Source of the DNA: Desulfuromonadales bacterium
GTDB taxonomy: Bacteria > Desulfobacterota > Desulfuromonadia > Desulfuromonadales > BM103
NCBI GenBank assembly: GCA_030614505.1
Contig: JAUWTX010000006.1
Coordinates: 1 to 24,705 of the forward strand
DNA length: 24,705 nucleotides
Reading direction: 5' to 3'
Part shown: positions 1 to 6,881 of the stretch, piece by piece
How the letters are laid out: every line of letters begins with the position of its first letter
Numbering within the stretch: the stretch's first letter is position 1
Notes under the pieces: generated by a model
Told to the model about the DNA's origin: nothing
What the model saw: the letters and a program-made list of their open reading frames with translations, nothing else
Database searches by the model: none
Position numbers and translations under genes: made by a program

Positions 1-1038
1 CGCCTTGCCGCCTGCTCCCGCCCGGGCCGTTCTGCCGATGCGATGGACATAATCTTCGGCATCCTGTGGCAGATCATAGTTGACCACGTGCGTCACGCCC
101 TCGATATGCAGACCGCGTGAAGCAACATCAGTGGCCACCAGGAAGTTCAGTTTACCCGCCTTGAAATCATCGAGAATGCGTAGACGCTTTTTCTGAGGGA
201 TATCACCAGACAAAACTGCCACCTTGAAATAATTCAGGCGCAGACGTCCAGAGAGGTGTTCCCCTTCCCGCTTGGTGTTTATGAAAATCAGAACCCTGAC
301 CTCTTCCACCTCTTTCTTGAGCAACCCAAGCAGCAGAGGAAACTTTTCCCTCCGGGACACATGATAGACAATCTGTTCAACCCGTTCGGCCGTCACCTGC
401 TCAGGTTCGATACGCACTTTCTCGGCAATGTTCATGAATTCGTAAGCCAACTCCATAACACGCTGTGACAAAGTTGCGGAAAAGAGCATCGTCTGACGTT
501 TTTCAAAGGGTGGCAGCTTGCGCAGGATATAACGCAGATCTCGGATAATCCCCATATCGAACATCCGATCCGCCTCATCAATGACCAGAGATTCAACATG
601 TTTCAGGGTAAAAACATTCTGCTTGGAATAATCGATCAGTCGGCCGGGAGTAGCGACAATGATATCAACGCCATCCTGTAAGGCGCGCCTTTGCTTTTCG
701 TAGTCGACGCCGCCGAAGATCGGCTGCACCTTGAAGGGACAGCAGGCCCCCAGGCCGTTGGCATCGGCGCATATCTGTACCACCAGGTCACGGGTCGGAG
801 CAAGAATCAGAGCCCGTGGCCCTTGCTTCGATACAGCTTCATGTTTCAGTAACCGGGTAAAGAGAGCGATAAGGAACGCCGCTGTTTTGCCAGTTCCGGT
901 TTGAGCCTGTGCTGCAATATCACGTCCTTGCAACGCCAGGGGGATTGATTCTTCCTGGACAGGAGTCAGGTCAACAAAGCCAACCTGCTCAAGACCGCGC
1001 ATGACCTCCGAGGGGAGATCGAGTTCAGTAAATTTCAT
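1..1038 (-). CDS. rhlB: DEAD-box ATP-dependent RNA helicase, RhlB-like (3' end outside window)
   Basis: This gene encodes an ATP-dependent RNA-unwinding enzyme of the cytoplasm; only its first 346 codons are in the window and the frame stays open to base 1. Visible motifs in order are: Q motif (F21, Q28), Walker A AQTGTGKT (45-52), PTRDL (81-85), TPGR (130-133), DEAD (155-158), SAT (187-189), the ATDVASRGLHI segment (302-312) and HRIGRTAR (332-339). RGLHI followed by NYDLPQDAEDYVHRIGRT resembles RhlB more than RhlE, so the subfamily is an inference. RhlB acts in mRNA decay and remodelling in other bacteria. The ATG at 1038 has no clear Shine-Dalgarno sequence of its own, but a 14-codon ORF ends on it in a TGATG overlap. 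It lies 84 bases behind trpB with no terminator between, so it may be read from the trp transcript. Confidence 0.93.
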   Translation of the reverse strand, partial: MKFTELDLPSEVMRGLEQVGFVDLTPVQEESIPLALQGRDIAAQAQTGTGKTAAFLIALFTRLLKHEAVSKQGPRALILAPTRDLVVQICADANGLGACCPFKVQPIFGGVDYEKQRRALQDGVDIIVATPGRLIDYSKQNVFTLKHVESLVIDEADRMFDMGIIRDLRYILRKLPPFEKRQTMLFSATLSQRVMELAYEFMNIAEKVRIEPEQVTAERVEQIVYHVSRREKFPLLLGLLKKEVEEVRVLIFINTKREGEHLSGRLRLNYFKVAVLSGDIPQKKRLRILDDFKAGKLNFLVATDVASRGLHIEGVTHVVNYDLPQDAEDYVHRIGRTARAGAGGKA

Positions 1039-1082
1039 CAAGTATGTCGCGACTGGCGTAATGCCGGGCAAGAAAAGCACAT
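1038..1082 (-). CDS. Possible 14-codon leader ORF ahead of the helicase
   Basis: A short ORF (MCFSCPALRQSRHT) starts at ATG 1082 behind GAGGAAAG, a reasonable Shine-Dalgarno sequence formed by the end of the heptamer repeat. Its TGA overlaps the helicase ATG as TGATG. The helicase start has no good ribosome binding site, so translational coupling through this ORF is possible. The coding potential is too short to judge and it may be chance; I recognise no homologue. Confidence 0.22.
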   Translation of the reverse strand: MCFSCPALRQSRHT

Positions 1083-1087
1083 TCTTT

Positions 1088-1118
1088 CCTCGTCCCGCGT
1101 CTCGCGTCTCGCGTTCCT
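1088..1118 (-). repeat. Heptameric GACGCGR-type repeat behind trpB
   Basis: Four consecutive 7-base units on the plus strand are CCTCGTC, CCGCGTC, TCGCGTC and TCGCGTT, followed by CCTG. On the coding strand the units read as variants of GACGCGA, GACGCGG and GACGAGG. The array starts four bases beyond the trpB stop codon. It shares the 14-base string CCTCGTCCCGCGTC with a second array at 6279-6310, behind trpG. It does not form a terminator-like hairpin with a T-tract. Confidence 0.75.
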
Positions 1119-1122
1119 GTTT

Positions 1123-2319
1123 TTATAGTTCGATACCCATTGCTTCGGCAACGGTGTGAATATCCTTGTCTCCGCGACCGGAAAGACAAACCAGAATGAC
1201 TTCCTCCGCAGAAAGCTCCGGAGCAAGCTTGAAGAGATGGGCAAGAGCATGAGCACTTTCCAGTGCCGGGATAATCCCTTCCATTTCCGTCAACATCCGG
1301 AAAGCCGCCAGAGCTTCATCATCAGTGACCGAAACATATTCAGCGCGGCCGATATCGTTAAGAAGAGCATGTTCAGGTCCGACCCCCGGGTAATCAAGCC
1401 CGGCAGAGATCGAATGGGCGTGCTGGATCTGGCCGTCGTCGTCTTGCAGGAGGTATGTTTTGTTACCGTGCAGAACGCCGACCCGACCGGCGGAGATACT
1501 GGCTGCGTGTTTGTCTGTTGCCACACCAAGTCCAGCTGCCTCAACCCCTACCAAACGTACTGAGAGATCATCAATAAAGGGGTGAAAGAGCCCCATGGCG
1601 TTTGATCCACCGCCAATACAGGCCACCGCTACATCAGGCAGGCGTCCTTCTGCCTCAAGAATCTGCTCTTTTGCTTCACGACCGATAACAGTCTGAAAAT
1701 CACGGACCATTTGCGGATAGGGGTGTGGTCCGGCCACCGTGCCGATCACGTAAAAAGTGTCACGTACATGGGTAACCCAATAACGCATGGCTTCATTCAT
1801 AGCATCTTTGAGTGTAGCAGTTCCACTGGTCACTTCGTGTACTCGTGCACCAAGCAACTTCATGCGAAAAACATTCAGAGCCTGACGCCTGATATCCTCG
1901 GTCCCCATGAAAACGTCACATTCCAGTCCGAAGAGAGCTGCAACAGTCGCGGTCGCGACACCATGTTGCCCGGCGCCGGTTTCAGCAATCACCTTGCGTT
2001 TACCCATGCGACGGGCCAGCAGAATCTGCCCCACAGTATTATTGACCTTATGGGCCCCGGTATGATTCAGGTCCTCACGTTTCAGGTAAATTTTGGCACC
2101 ACCCAGATGATCGGTAAGTCTCCGGGCGAAGTAAAGCGGGCTTGGCCGTCCGACGTAATCCTTGAGATAAGTGTCGAACTCAGTCTGGAACGAGGGGTCG
2201 GCCTGGCATTGTTTATAGCTCTCCTCCAACTCCAGCAGGGCCGGCATCAGAGTTTCAGCAACATAACGACCGCCAAACTGGCCAAAATGTCCCCGAATAT
2301 CTGGCTGTTGATAGCTCAC
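1123..2319 (-). CDS. trpB: Tryptophan synthase beta chain (TrpB1 type)
   Basis: This is the canonical PLP-dependent beta subunit, which condenses indole with L-serine to L-tryptophan, normally in an alpha2-beta2 complex with TrpA. At 398 residues it has the usual length. Visible are the PLP lysine K91 in GAHKVNN (88-94), the catalytic E113 in AETGAGQHG (112-120), the phosphate loop GGGSN (236-240) and S380 in LSGRGD. Its GTG start follows the trpF TAA with no spacer, and the Shine-Dalgarno sequence AAGGAGG is formed by the last sense codons of trpF, which suggests translational coupling. It is the last trp gene here. A trpA gene would be expected next but a helicase follows instead, so its partner must be encoded elsewhere or be missing. 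Confidence 0.98.
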   Translation of the reverse strand: MSYQQPDIRGHFGQFGGRYVAETLMPALLELEESYKQCQADPSFQTEFDTYLKDYVGRPSPLYFARRLTDHLGGAKIYLKREDLNHTGAHKVNNTVGQILLARRMGKRKVIAETGAGQHGVATATVAALFGLECDVFMGTEDIRRQALNVFRMKLLGARVHEVTSGTATLKDAMNEAMRYWVTHVRDTFYVIGTVAGPHPYPQMVRDFQTVIGREAKEQILEAEGRLPDVAVACIGGGSNAMGLFHPFIDDLSVRLVGVEAAGLGVATDKHAASISAGRVGVLHGNKTYLLQDDDGQIQHAHSISAGLDYPGVGPEHALLNDIGRAEYVSVTDDEALAAFRMLTEMEGIIPALESAHALAHLFKLAPELSAEEVILVCLSGRGDKDIHTVAEAMGIEL

Positions 2320-2949
2320 TTAAAGTGCCTCCTTGGCCATACGGATAAACCTGGCCACTTTCTCCGGGTCTTTCAGCCCGGGCTGTTTTTCTACTCCACT
2401 GGAGACATCAACACCATAAGGATGAACCTGGCGCACAGCTTCAGCAACATTCTCTGGATTGAGCCCGCCAGCCAGGATAATCCGACGCTGCGCAGCAATA
2501 GCCGCAGCCTGTTGCCAATCGCAACGTTGACCGGTGCCACCAAACTGGTCAGGGATATATGCATCAAGCAGCAGGGCAGAAACCTGATACGCCGCGAAGA
2601 GGCCACTATCCATCTGTTGCCTCAATCGTAGAGCCTTAATCACCCGACAGGGAGGGTAATTACACTGGTCCGGTTCTTCATCACCGTGCAATTGCACCGT
2701 GTTCAGCCCGCAAAAATCAACCATCTCGCGAATCCGGGCTGGTGTTTCATTAACAAACAGACCAACCGAAGTCATCAGGGGCGGTAAATCGGCAATAATC
2801 CGCCGGGCCAGATCCGGATTGATAAACCGCGGACTACCCGGATCAAAGACAAAGCCAAGGGCATCCGCACCGCACGTCGAAGCATGACGCGCATCTTCTA
2901 AATTAGTGATGCCGCAGATTTTCACCCGCGGTACCCCGTAATCTTCCAT
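2320..2949 (-). CDS. trpF: Phosphoribosylanthranilate isomerase
   Basis: TrpF catalyses the Amadori rearrangement of N-(5'-phosphoribosyl)anthranilate to CdRP, the step before TrpC. The roughly 209-residue (beta-alpha)8 barrel is of normal length. It shows the catalytic Cys in VKICGITN near the N-terminus, QLHGDE in the middle, and the catalytic Asp in GVDVSSGVE near residue 181, followed by a phosphate-binding region. I chose ATG 2949; a TTG at 2952 directly precedes it and would add one residue. The start lies three bases behind the trpB2 TGA, so coupling is likely. The AAG GAG GCA end of the gene doubles as the ribosome binding site of trpB. A monofunctional TrpF beside a separate trpC rules out a TrpCF fusion. 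Confidence 0.97.
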   Translation of the reverse strand: MEDYGVPRVKICGITNLEDARHASTCGADALGFVFDPGSPRFINPDLARRIIADLPPLMTSVGLFVNETPARIREMVDFCGLNTVQLHGDEEPDQCNYPPCRVIKALRLRQQMDSGLFAAYQVSALLLDAYIPDQFGGTGQRCDWQQAAAIAAQRRIILAGGLNPENVAEAVRQVHPYGVDVSSGVEKQPGLKDPEKVARFIRMAKEAL

Positions 2950-2952
2950 CAA

Positions 2953-4305
2953 TCAGTCAACCTTGGGCAAATGTGACAACGATTCTTTGATTGCCGCTTC
3001 CGGATATTCATAATCGTGCAACTCGTTGTTGAAATAAGCATCGTAAGCCGCCATGTCAACATGGCCATGCCCGGAGAGGTTGAAGAGAATAACCTTCTCC
3101 TTGCCCTCTTCCTTGGCCAGCAGTGCCTCATCGATTGCGCCGCGAATTGCGTGAGACGACTCAGGTGCCGGAATGATCGCCTCGGTACGGGCAAACAGTA
3201 CGGCGGCTTCGAAACTGGCAACCTGGGGAACAGCTTTCGCCTCAATGATCCCTTCATGCAGCAATTGTGACACCAGCGGAGCGGCACCGTGGTAGCGCAA
3301 GCCTCCGGCATGAATACCAGGCGGCATGAAATCATGACCGAGGGTGTACATCATGGAAATCGGAGCCATCTTCGCCGTATCACCGTAATCGAAGGCGTAA
3401 ACACCCTTGGTCAGACTCGGGCAACTGGCCGGTTCGATCGCCAGAAGTCGGACATCCTTACCGTTCGCCTTGTCCAAGATGAAGGGGAAGGCAAGACCGG
3501 AGAAGTTGGACCCGCCGCCATGACAAGCGATAACAACATCAGGGTAGTCGCCTACAATCTTGAGCTGCTCTTTGGCTTCGAGGCCAATGACAGTCTGATG
3601 CAGACAGACATGGTTCAACACACTGCCAAGACAATAGCGGGTATCCTCATGAGTAGCAGCATCTTCCACCGCTTCGCTGATGGCAATCCCCAGGGAACCC
3701 TGGTTGTCGGGATCATCGGCAAGAATAGCCCGACCAGCGTTGGTCCGGTCTGACGGCGAGGGGAAGACCTCGGCACCCCAGAGTTGCATCATACTTTTGC
3801 GATAAGGCTTCTGACCGTAAGAGACCTTGACCATGTATACGGTACATTCCAGGCCAAAGCGCTGACAGGCCAGGGCTATTGACGAGCCCCATTGCCCGGC
3901 ACCGGTTTCCGATGCAATTCGTTTGGTGCCGGCGATCTTGTTGTAATAGGCCTGCGGCACTGCGGTATTCGGCTTATGGGAGCCCGCCGGGGAGACGCCC
4001 TCATACTTGTAATAAATTTTTGCCGGGGTCCCGAGGGCTTTTTCCAGATTGTGTGCTCGATACATGGGAGATGGACGCCATAATTTGTAGATCTCCCGCA
4101 CCTCTTCTGGAATGTCAATCCAACGCTCCTGAGAAACCTCCTGCTCAATGAGGCCCATGGGGAACAGAGGCAAAAGATCCTCCGGAGTTACCGGTTGCAG
4201 AGTCCCGGGGTGAATAACCGGAGCCATCTGTCCGGGCATATCCGGGATGATGTTGTACCACTGCTTGGGAAGCTGATCTTCGCTGAGAAGAATTTTAGTC
4301 TGCAT
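2953..4305 (-). CDS. trpB2: TrpB2-type tryptophan synthase beta-like protein
   Basis: This is a 450-residue PLP enzyme of the TrpB2 (TrpEb_2) group, about 50 residues longer than TrpB1 and with a distinctive N-terminus (KQWYNIIPDMP near 14-24). It has the PLP lysine K111 in SHKPNTA, E133 in SETGAGQWG, GGGSN (263-267) and S411 in NLSGHGH, so it looks catalytically intact. TrpB2 proteins lack the features needed for tight TrpA binding and are thought to work alone on free indole or, in some cases, to deaminate serine. The gene has a strong ribosome binding site (AAGGAGAT) ahead of ATG 4305. It sits between trpC and trpF, not next to trpB, so it is not a fresh tandem duplicate: the two beta chains are far apart in sequence. 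Its role beside a canonical TrpB is not settled by sequence. Confidence 0.95.
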   Translation of the reverse strand: MQTKILLSEDQLPKQWYNIIPDMPGQMAPVIHPGTLQPVTPEDLLPLFPMGLIEQEVSQERWIDIPEEVREIYKLWRPSPMYRAHNLEKALGTPAKIYYKYEGVSPAGSHKPNTAVPQAYYNKIAGTKRIASETGAGQWGSSIALACQRFGLECTVYMVKVSYGQKPYRKSMMQLWGAEVFPSPSDRTNAGRAILADDPDNQGSLGIAISEAVEDAATHEDTRYCLGSVLNHVCLHQTVIGLEAKEQLKIVGDYPDVVIACHGGGSNFSGLAFPFILDKANGKDVRLLAIEPASCPSLTKGVYAFDYGDTAKMAPISMMYTLGHDFMPPGIHAGGLRYHGAAPLVSQLLHEGIIEAKAVPQVASFEAAVLFARTEAIIPAPESSHAIRGAIDEALLAKEEGKEKVILFNLSGHGHVDMAAYDAYFNNELHDYEYPEAAIKESLSHLPKVD

Positions 4306-4353
4306 AAAACATCTCCTTGACGTTTATTGTTATGGAATAATCGCGACTTTCAA

Positions 4354-5148
4354 TTAATTCAGATCACCCTGCAGTTCACGCAGCTTGGCACCGATATCGT
4401 CTTCGCGCATCAGTGATTCCCCGACCAGGAACCCCTTGGCGCCAGCTTTCTGCAAACGCAGGACATCAGCGCGACAGGCAATACCACTCTCAGCTACGAC
4501 AAAATGACCGGCAGGAATCAACGGCAGCAATCGTTCCGTTACCGCCAGATCGGTGTCAAAGGTCTGCAGGTTGCGGTTGTTGATACCAATCAGTTCACAG
4601 CCAGTGCCCAGAGCAACCTCCAGCTCCGGCTCATCGTGTACCTCCAACAGCACATCGAGATAAAGTTCACTGGCCAGCGCATTGTACTCTGCCAGTTGCC
4701 CGGCATCAAGCATGGCAGCAATCAACAGTACGGCGTCGGCTCCGGCAACCCGTGCTTCGTAAATCTGGTAAGGGTCACATATAAAGTCCTTACGCAGCAA
4801 CGGCAGGTTGACAACTTCACGAATCTTTCCAAGGTATGACAAATGCCCCATAAAAAAATGTTCATCGGTCAACACTGACAAACAGGTGGCGCCATTATTC
4901 TGGTAAGTTTCTGCAATCTCCAGGGGGTCGAAGTTCTCACGAATCACACCTTTATTGGGAGAACCTTTCTTGACTTCTGCAATCACAGCCGTCCAACCCG
5001 AAGCGGAGGTTGCGCGCAGGGCCCGCAAAAAACCTCTCGGCTGGTCTTCAAGCTCAGCAACGCCACCCTGCAGGGAAGCGAGAGAGCGGCGGCTCTTGGC
5101 CTGAGCGACTTCCTGACGTTTATGTTCAGCAATCTTATCGAGAATCAT
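4354..5148 (-). CDS. trpC: Indole-3-glycerol phosphate synthase
   Basis: TrpC closes the indole ring, converting CdRP to indole-3-glycerol phosphate with loss of CO2 and water. The 264-residue (beta-alpha)8 barrel carries the expected catalytic residues: E58 and K60 in AEVKKGSPNKG, K120 in LLRKDF, E169 in LLEVHDE, the GINNRNL segment (188-194), and E220-S221 in VAESG. It is monofunctional, with no fused TrpF domain. ATG 5148 is chosen by alignment of MILDKI to the family; the 45-base gap upstream (after trpD) is AT-rich and shows no clear Shine-Dalgarno sequence, so translation may depend on trpD. The product of this step feeds tryptophan synthase, encoded by trpB and trpB2 further along. Confidence 0.97.
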   Translation of the reverse strand: MILDKIAEHKRQEVAQAKSRRSLASLQGGVAELEDQPRGFLRALRATSASGWTAVIAEVKKGSPNKGVIRENFDPLEIAETYQNNGATCLSVLTDEHFFMGHLSYLGKIREVVNLPLLRKDFICDPYQIYEARVAGADAVLLIAAMLDAGQLAEYNALASELYLDVLLEVHDEPELEVALGTGCELIGINNRNLQTFDTDLAVTERLLPLIPAGHFVVAESGIACRADVLRLQKAGAKGFLVGESLMREDDIGAKLRELQGDLN

Positions 5149-5193
5149 AAAATATTATTCGGTTAACAATGATACTGACCAGCAGTGAGCCAC

Positions 5194-6243
5194 TTAATCA
5201 TTCGTCAGGGCAATCAACCCTTTGAGTTTGGCCATGGCCAGACCATCATCTATCGCACCACGCGCTCTTACGAGACCTGCTTCGACATCTTTAGCCAACC
5301 CGACGGCAACCAGAGCATAAGCGGCATTCAACAATACAATCTCCCGCTTCGGTCCTAGCTTACCCTCCAGGATATCCTTGACAATCGCAGCGTTTGCCGA
5401 GGCATCTCCACCTTGGAGGTCGGCAAGGGGACATCGACGCAAACCGAAATCTTCCGGTTCAATTGTCGACAGAGATACTGCTCCGTCGCAAATCTCTCCG
5501 ATACGCGTCGGACCGGTCAGAGTCACCTCATCCATACCGTCCATACCATGAACGACAAAACCACGCCGGCATCCGAGTTTGACCAGAACCCTGGCCAGAA
5601 CTTCAACCAGACTCTCGTCATAGACACCGAGCACCTGCCGGTCAGCTCCAGCAGGGTTGGTCAAAGGACCGAGGATATTGAAGATCGTGCGTATGCCGAT
5701 TTCCCGACGCGGCCCGATCGCATGTTTCATGGCACCGTGCAGAGCCGGGGCGAAAAGGAAACCGACACCAATCTCGTTAATGCAAGACTCAACCTGCTGC
5801 GGGGTCACATTCAAGTTGACACCGAGCGCCTCCAGCACATCGGCACTACCGCATGCAGATGAAATACTGCGATTACCGTGTTTAGCAACCTTGACACCAC
5901 AAGCAGACACGACGAAAGCAACCGTGGTGGAAATATTGAAACTTTTTGTACCACTGCCACCTGTACCGCAGGTATCCAGAATCGTTTCCCGATCAAGGTT
6001 GATCTCTTCACGATCAATATCCAGCGCCTTGCCAACTCGAATAGGCGTGGCATGATCGCGCATAACACGGGCAGCCCCGGCTATCTCATCGATAGTCTCA
6101 CCCTTCATACGCAAAGCGGTTATGAACGCCCCGACTTGAGCAGGAGTTGCCTCACCACCCATAATCTGGTTCATTACCTCAACCATCTCAGCCTCGGTCA
6201 GATCCTGCTGAAGAACAATTTTGCCGATCGCGGCCTTGATCAT
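5194..6243 (-). CDS. trpD: Anthranilate phosphoribosyltransferase
   Basis: TrpD transfers the phosphoribosyl group of PRPP to anthranilate, the second committed step of the pathway. The 349-residue protein is of usual length. It contains the PRPP-binding CGTGGSGTKSFN loop (92-103), KHGNR (121-125), the anthranilate-side segment around ALHGAMKHAIGPRR (167-180), NILGPLTNP (189-197), and the metal-binding D238-E239 of GMDEVT. GGAGG stands at good spacing before ATG 6243. It is not fused to TrpG, unlike the enterobacterial gene. The 67-base space to trpG is the widest in the early operon and is half filled by a heptamer repeat. Confidence 0.97.
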   Translation of the reverse strand: MIKAAIGKIVLQQDLTEAEMVEVMNQIMGGEATPAQVGAFITALRMKGETIDEIAGAARVMRDHATPIRVGKALDIDREEINLDRETILDTCGTGGSGTKSFNISTTVAFVVSACGVKVAKHGNRSISSACGSADVLEALGVNLNVTPQQVESCINEIGVGFLFAPALHGAMKHAIGPRREIGIRTIFNILGPLTNPAGADRQVLGVYDESLVEVLARVLVKLGCRRGFVVHGMDGMDEVTLTGPTRIGEICDGAVSLSTIEPEDFGLRRCPLADLQGGDASANAAIVKDILEGKLGPKREIVLLNAAYALVAVGLAKDVEAGLVRARGAIDDGLAMAKLKGLIALTND

Positions 6244-6278
6244 TTTTCCCTCCAGGCGGAGTTCATGCCTTGCGGTTT

Positions 6279-6310
6279 TCGCGTCCCGCGTTCCTCGTCC
6301 CGCGTCCCTC
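6279..6310 (-). repeat. Heptameric GACGCGR-type repeat between trpG and trpD
   Basis: Four 7-base units on the plus strand, TCGCGTC, CCGCGTT, CCTCGTC and CCGCGTC, are followed by CCTC, which abuts the trpG stop codon. The order of units is a permutation of those in the array at 1088-1118, and 14 bases (CCTCGTCCCGCGTC) are identical between the two. The array is inside the trp operon, ahead of the trpD ribosome binding site, so it would be part of the mRNA. Confidence 0.75.
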
Positions 6311-6880
6311 TCAAGACGTCATCTCCAGGAAGTTTCTCAGCATATCCATTCCGGTCACCGTCAGAATTGACTCTGGATGAAACTGCACTCCCCAGACAGG
6401 CAACTCGCGGTGGCGCATACCCATGATTTCACCTTCTTCAGTCCACGCTGTCACCTTGAGGGATTCAGGCAGAGAGGCCCGTTCGACCAGCAGAGAATGG
6501 TAACGAGTCGCATCAAAAGGATCAGGGAGACCAGCAAAGAGTTCGTGCCCATCGTGATAAACAGGGCTGGTCTTACCATGCATCAACCGATCAGCCCTTA
6601 CAACCTGGCCACCAAAAGCCTGGCCGATTGACTGATGACCGAGGCAGACTCCAAGGATCGGCAACTGCCCGGCAAAATGTTTAATGACCGACACCGAAAT
6701 GCCAGCTTCATTCGGCGTACACGGCCCCGGGGAGACAACCAATCGTGCCGGTTGAAGCTTTTCAATTTCAGCCAGCGTAATCTTGTCGTTGCGGTAAACG
6801 ATGACTTCTTCACCCAGCTCGCGCAGATATTGCACCAGGTTGTAGGTAAATGAGTCGTAATTGTCAATCATCAGCAGCAT
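6311..6880 (-). CDS. trpG: Anthranilate synthase glutamine amidotransferase component
   Basis: TrpG releases ammonia from glutamine and channels it to TrpE for anthranilate formation. The 189-residue class I amidotransferase shows the complete catalytic triad: nucleophile C79 in GVCLGHQ, H168 and E170 in FHPES, plus the oxyanion strand SPGPCTP (50-56). The ATG at 6880 follows the trpE TGA by a single base, a TGAGATG junction that implies translational coupling and equal output of the two subunits. TrpG and the para-aminobenzoate protein PabA are close relatives and one protein can serve both enzymes; the position directly behind trpE makes anthranilate synthesis the main role. Confidence 0.96.
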   Translation of the reverse strand: MLLMIDNYDSFTYNLVQYLRELGEEVIVYRNDKITLAEIEKLQPARLVVSPGPCTPNEAGISVSVIKHFAGQLPILGVCLGHQSIGQAFGGQVVRADRLMHGKTSPVYHDGHELFAGLPDPFDATRYHSLLVERASLPESLKVTAWTEEGEIMGMRHRELPVWGVQFHPESILTVTGMDMLRNFLEMTS

Positions 6881-6881
6881 C

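Noticed and set aside
1088..1118. The heptamer array considered as a CRISPR remnant or a terminator.
   Set aside because: Units are 7 bases with no spacers, and there is no stable hairpin followed by T residues.
1711..2631. A 306-codon ORF on the plus strand.
   Set aside because: It runs antisense across trpB and trpF, has no recognisable domain, and the opposite strand encodes two well-conserved enzymes.
2953..4305. trpB2 considered as a recent tandem duplicate of trpB or as a pseudogene.
   Set aside because: The two proteins differ in length and across most positions outside the PLP motifs, and trpB2 is intact with all catalytic residues.
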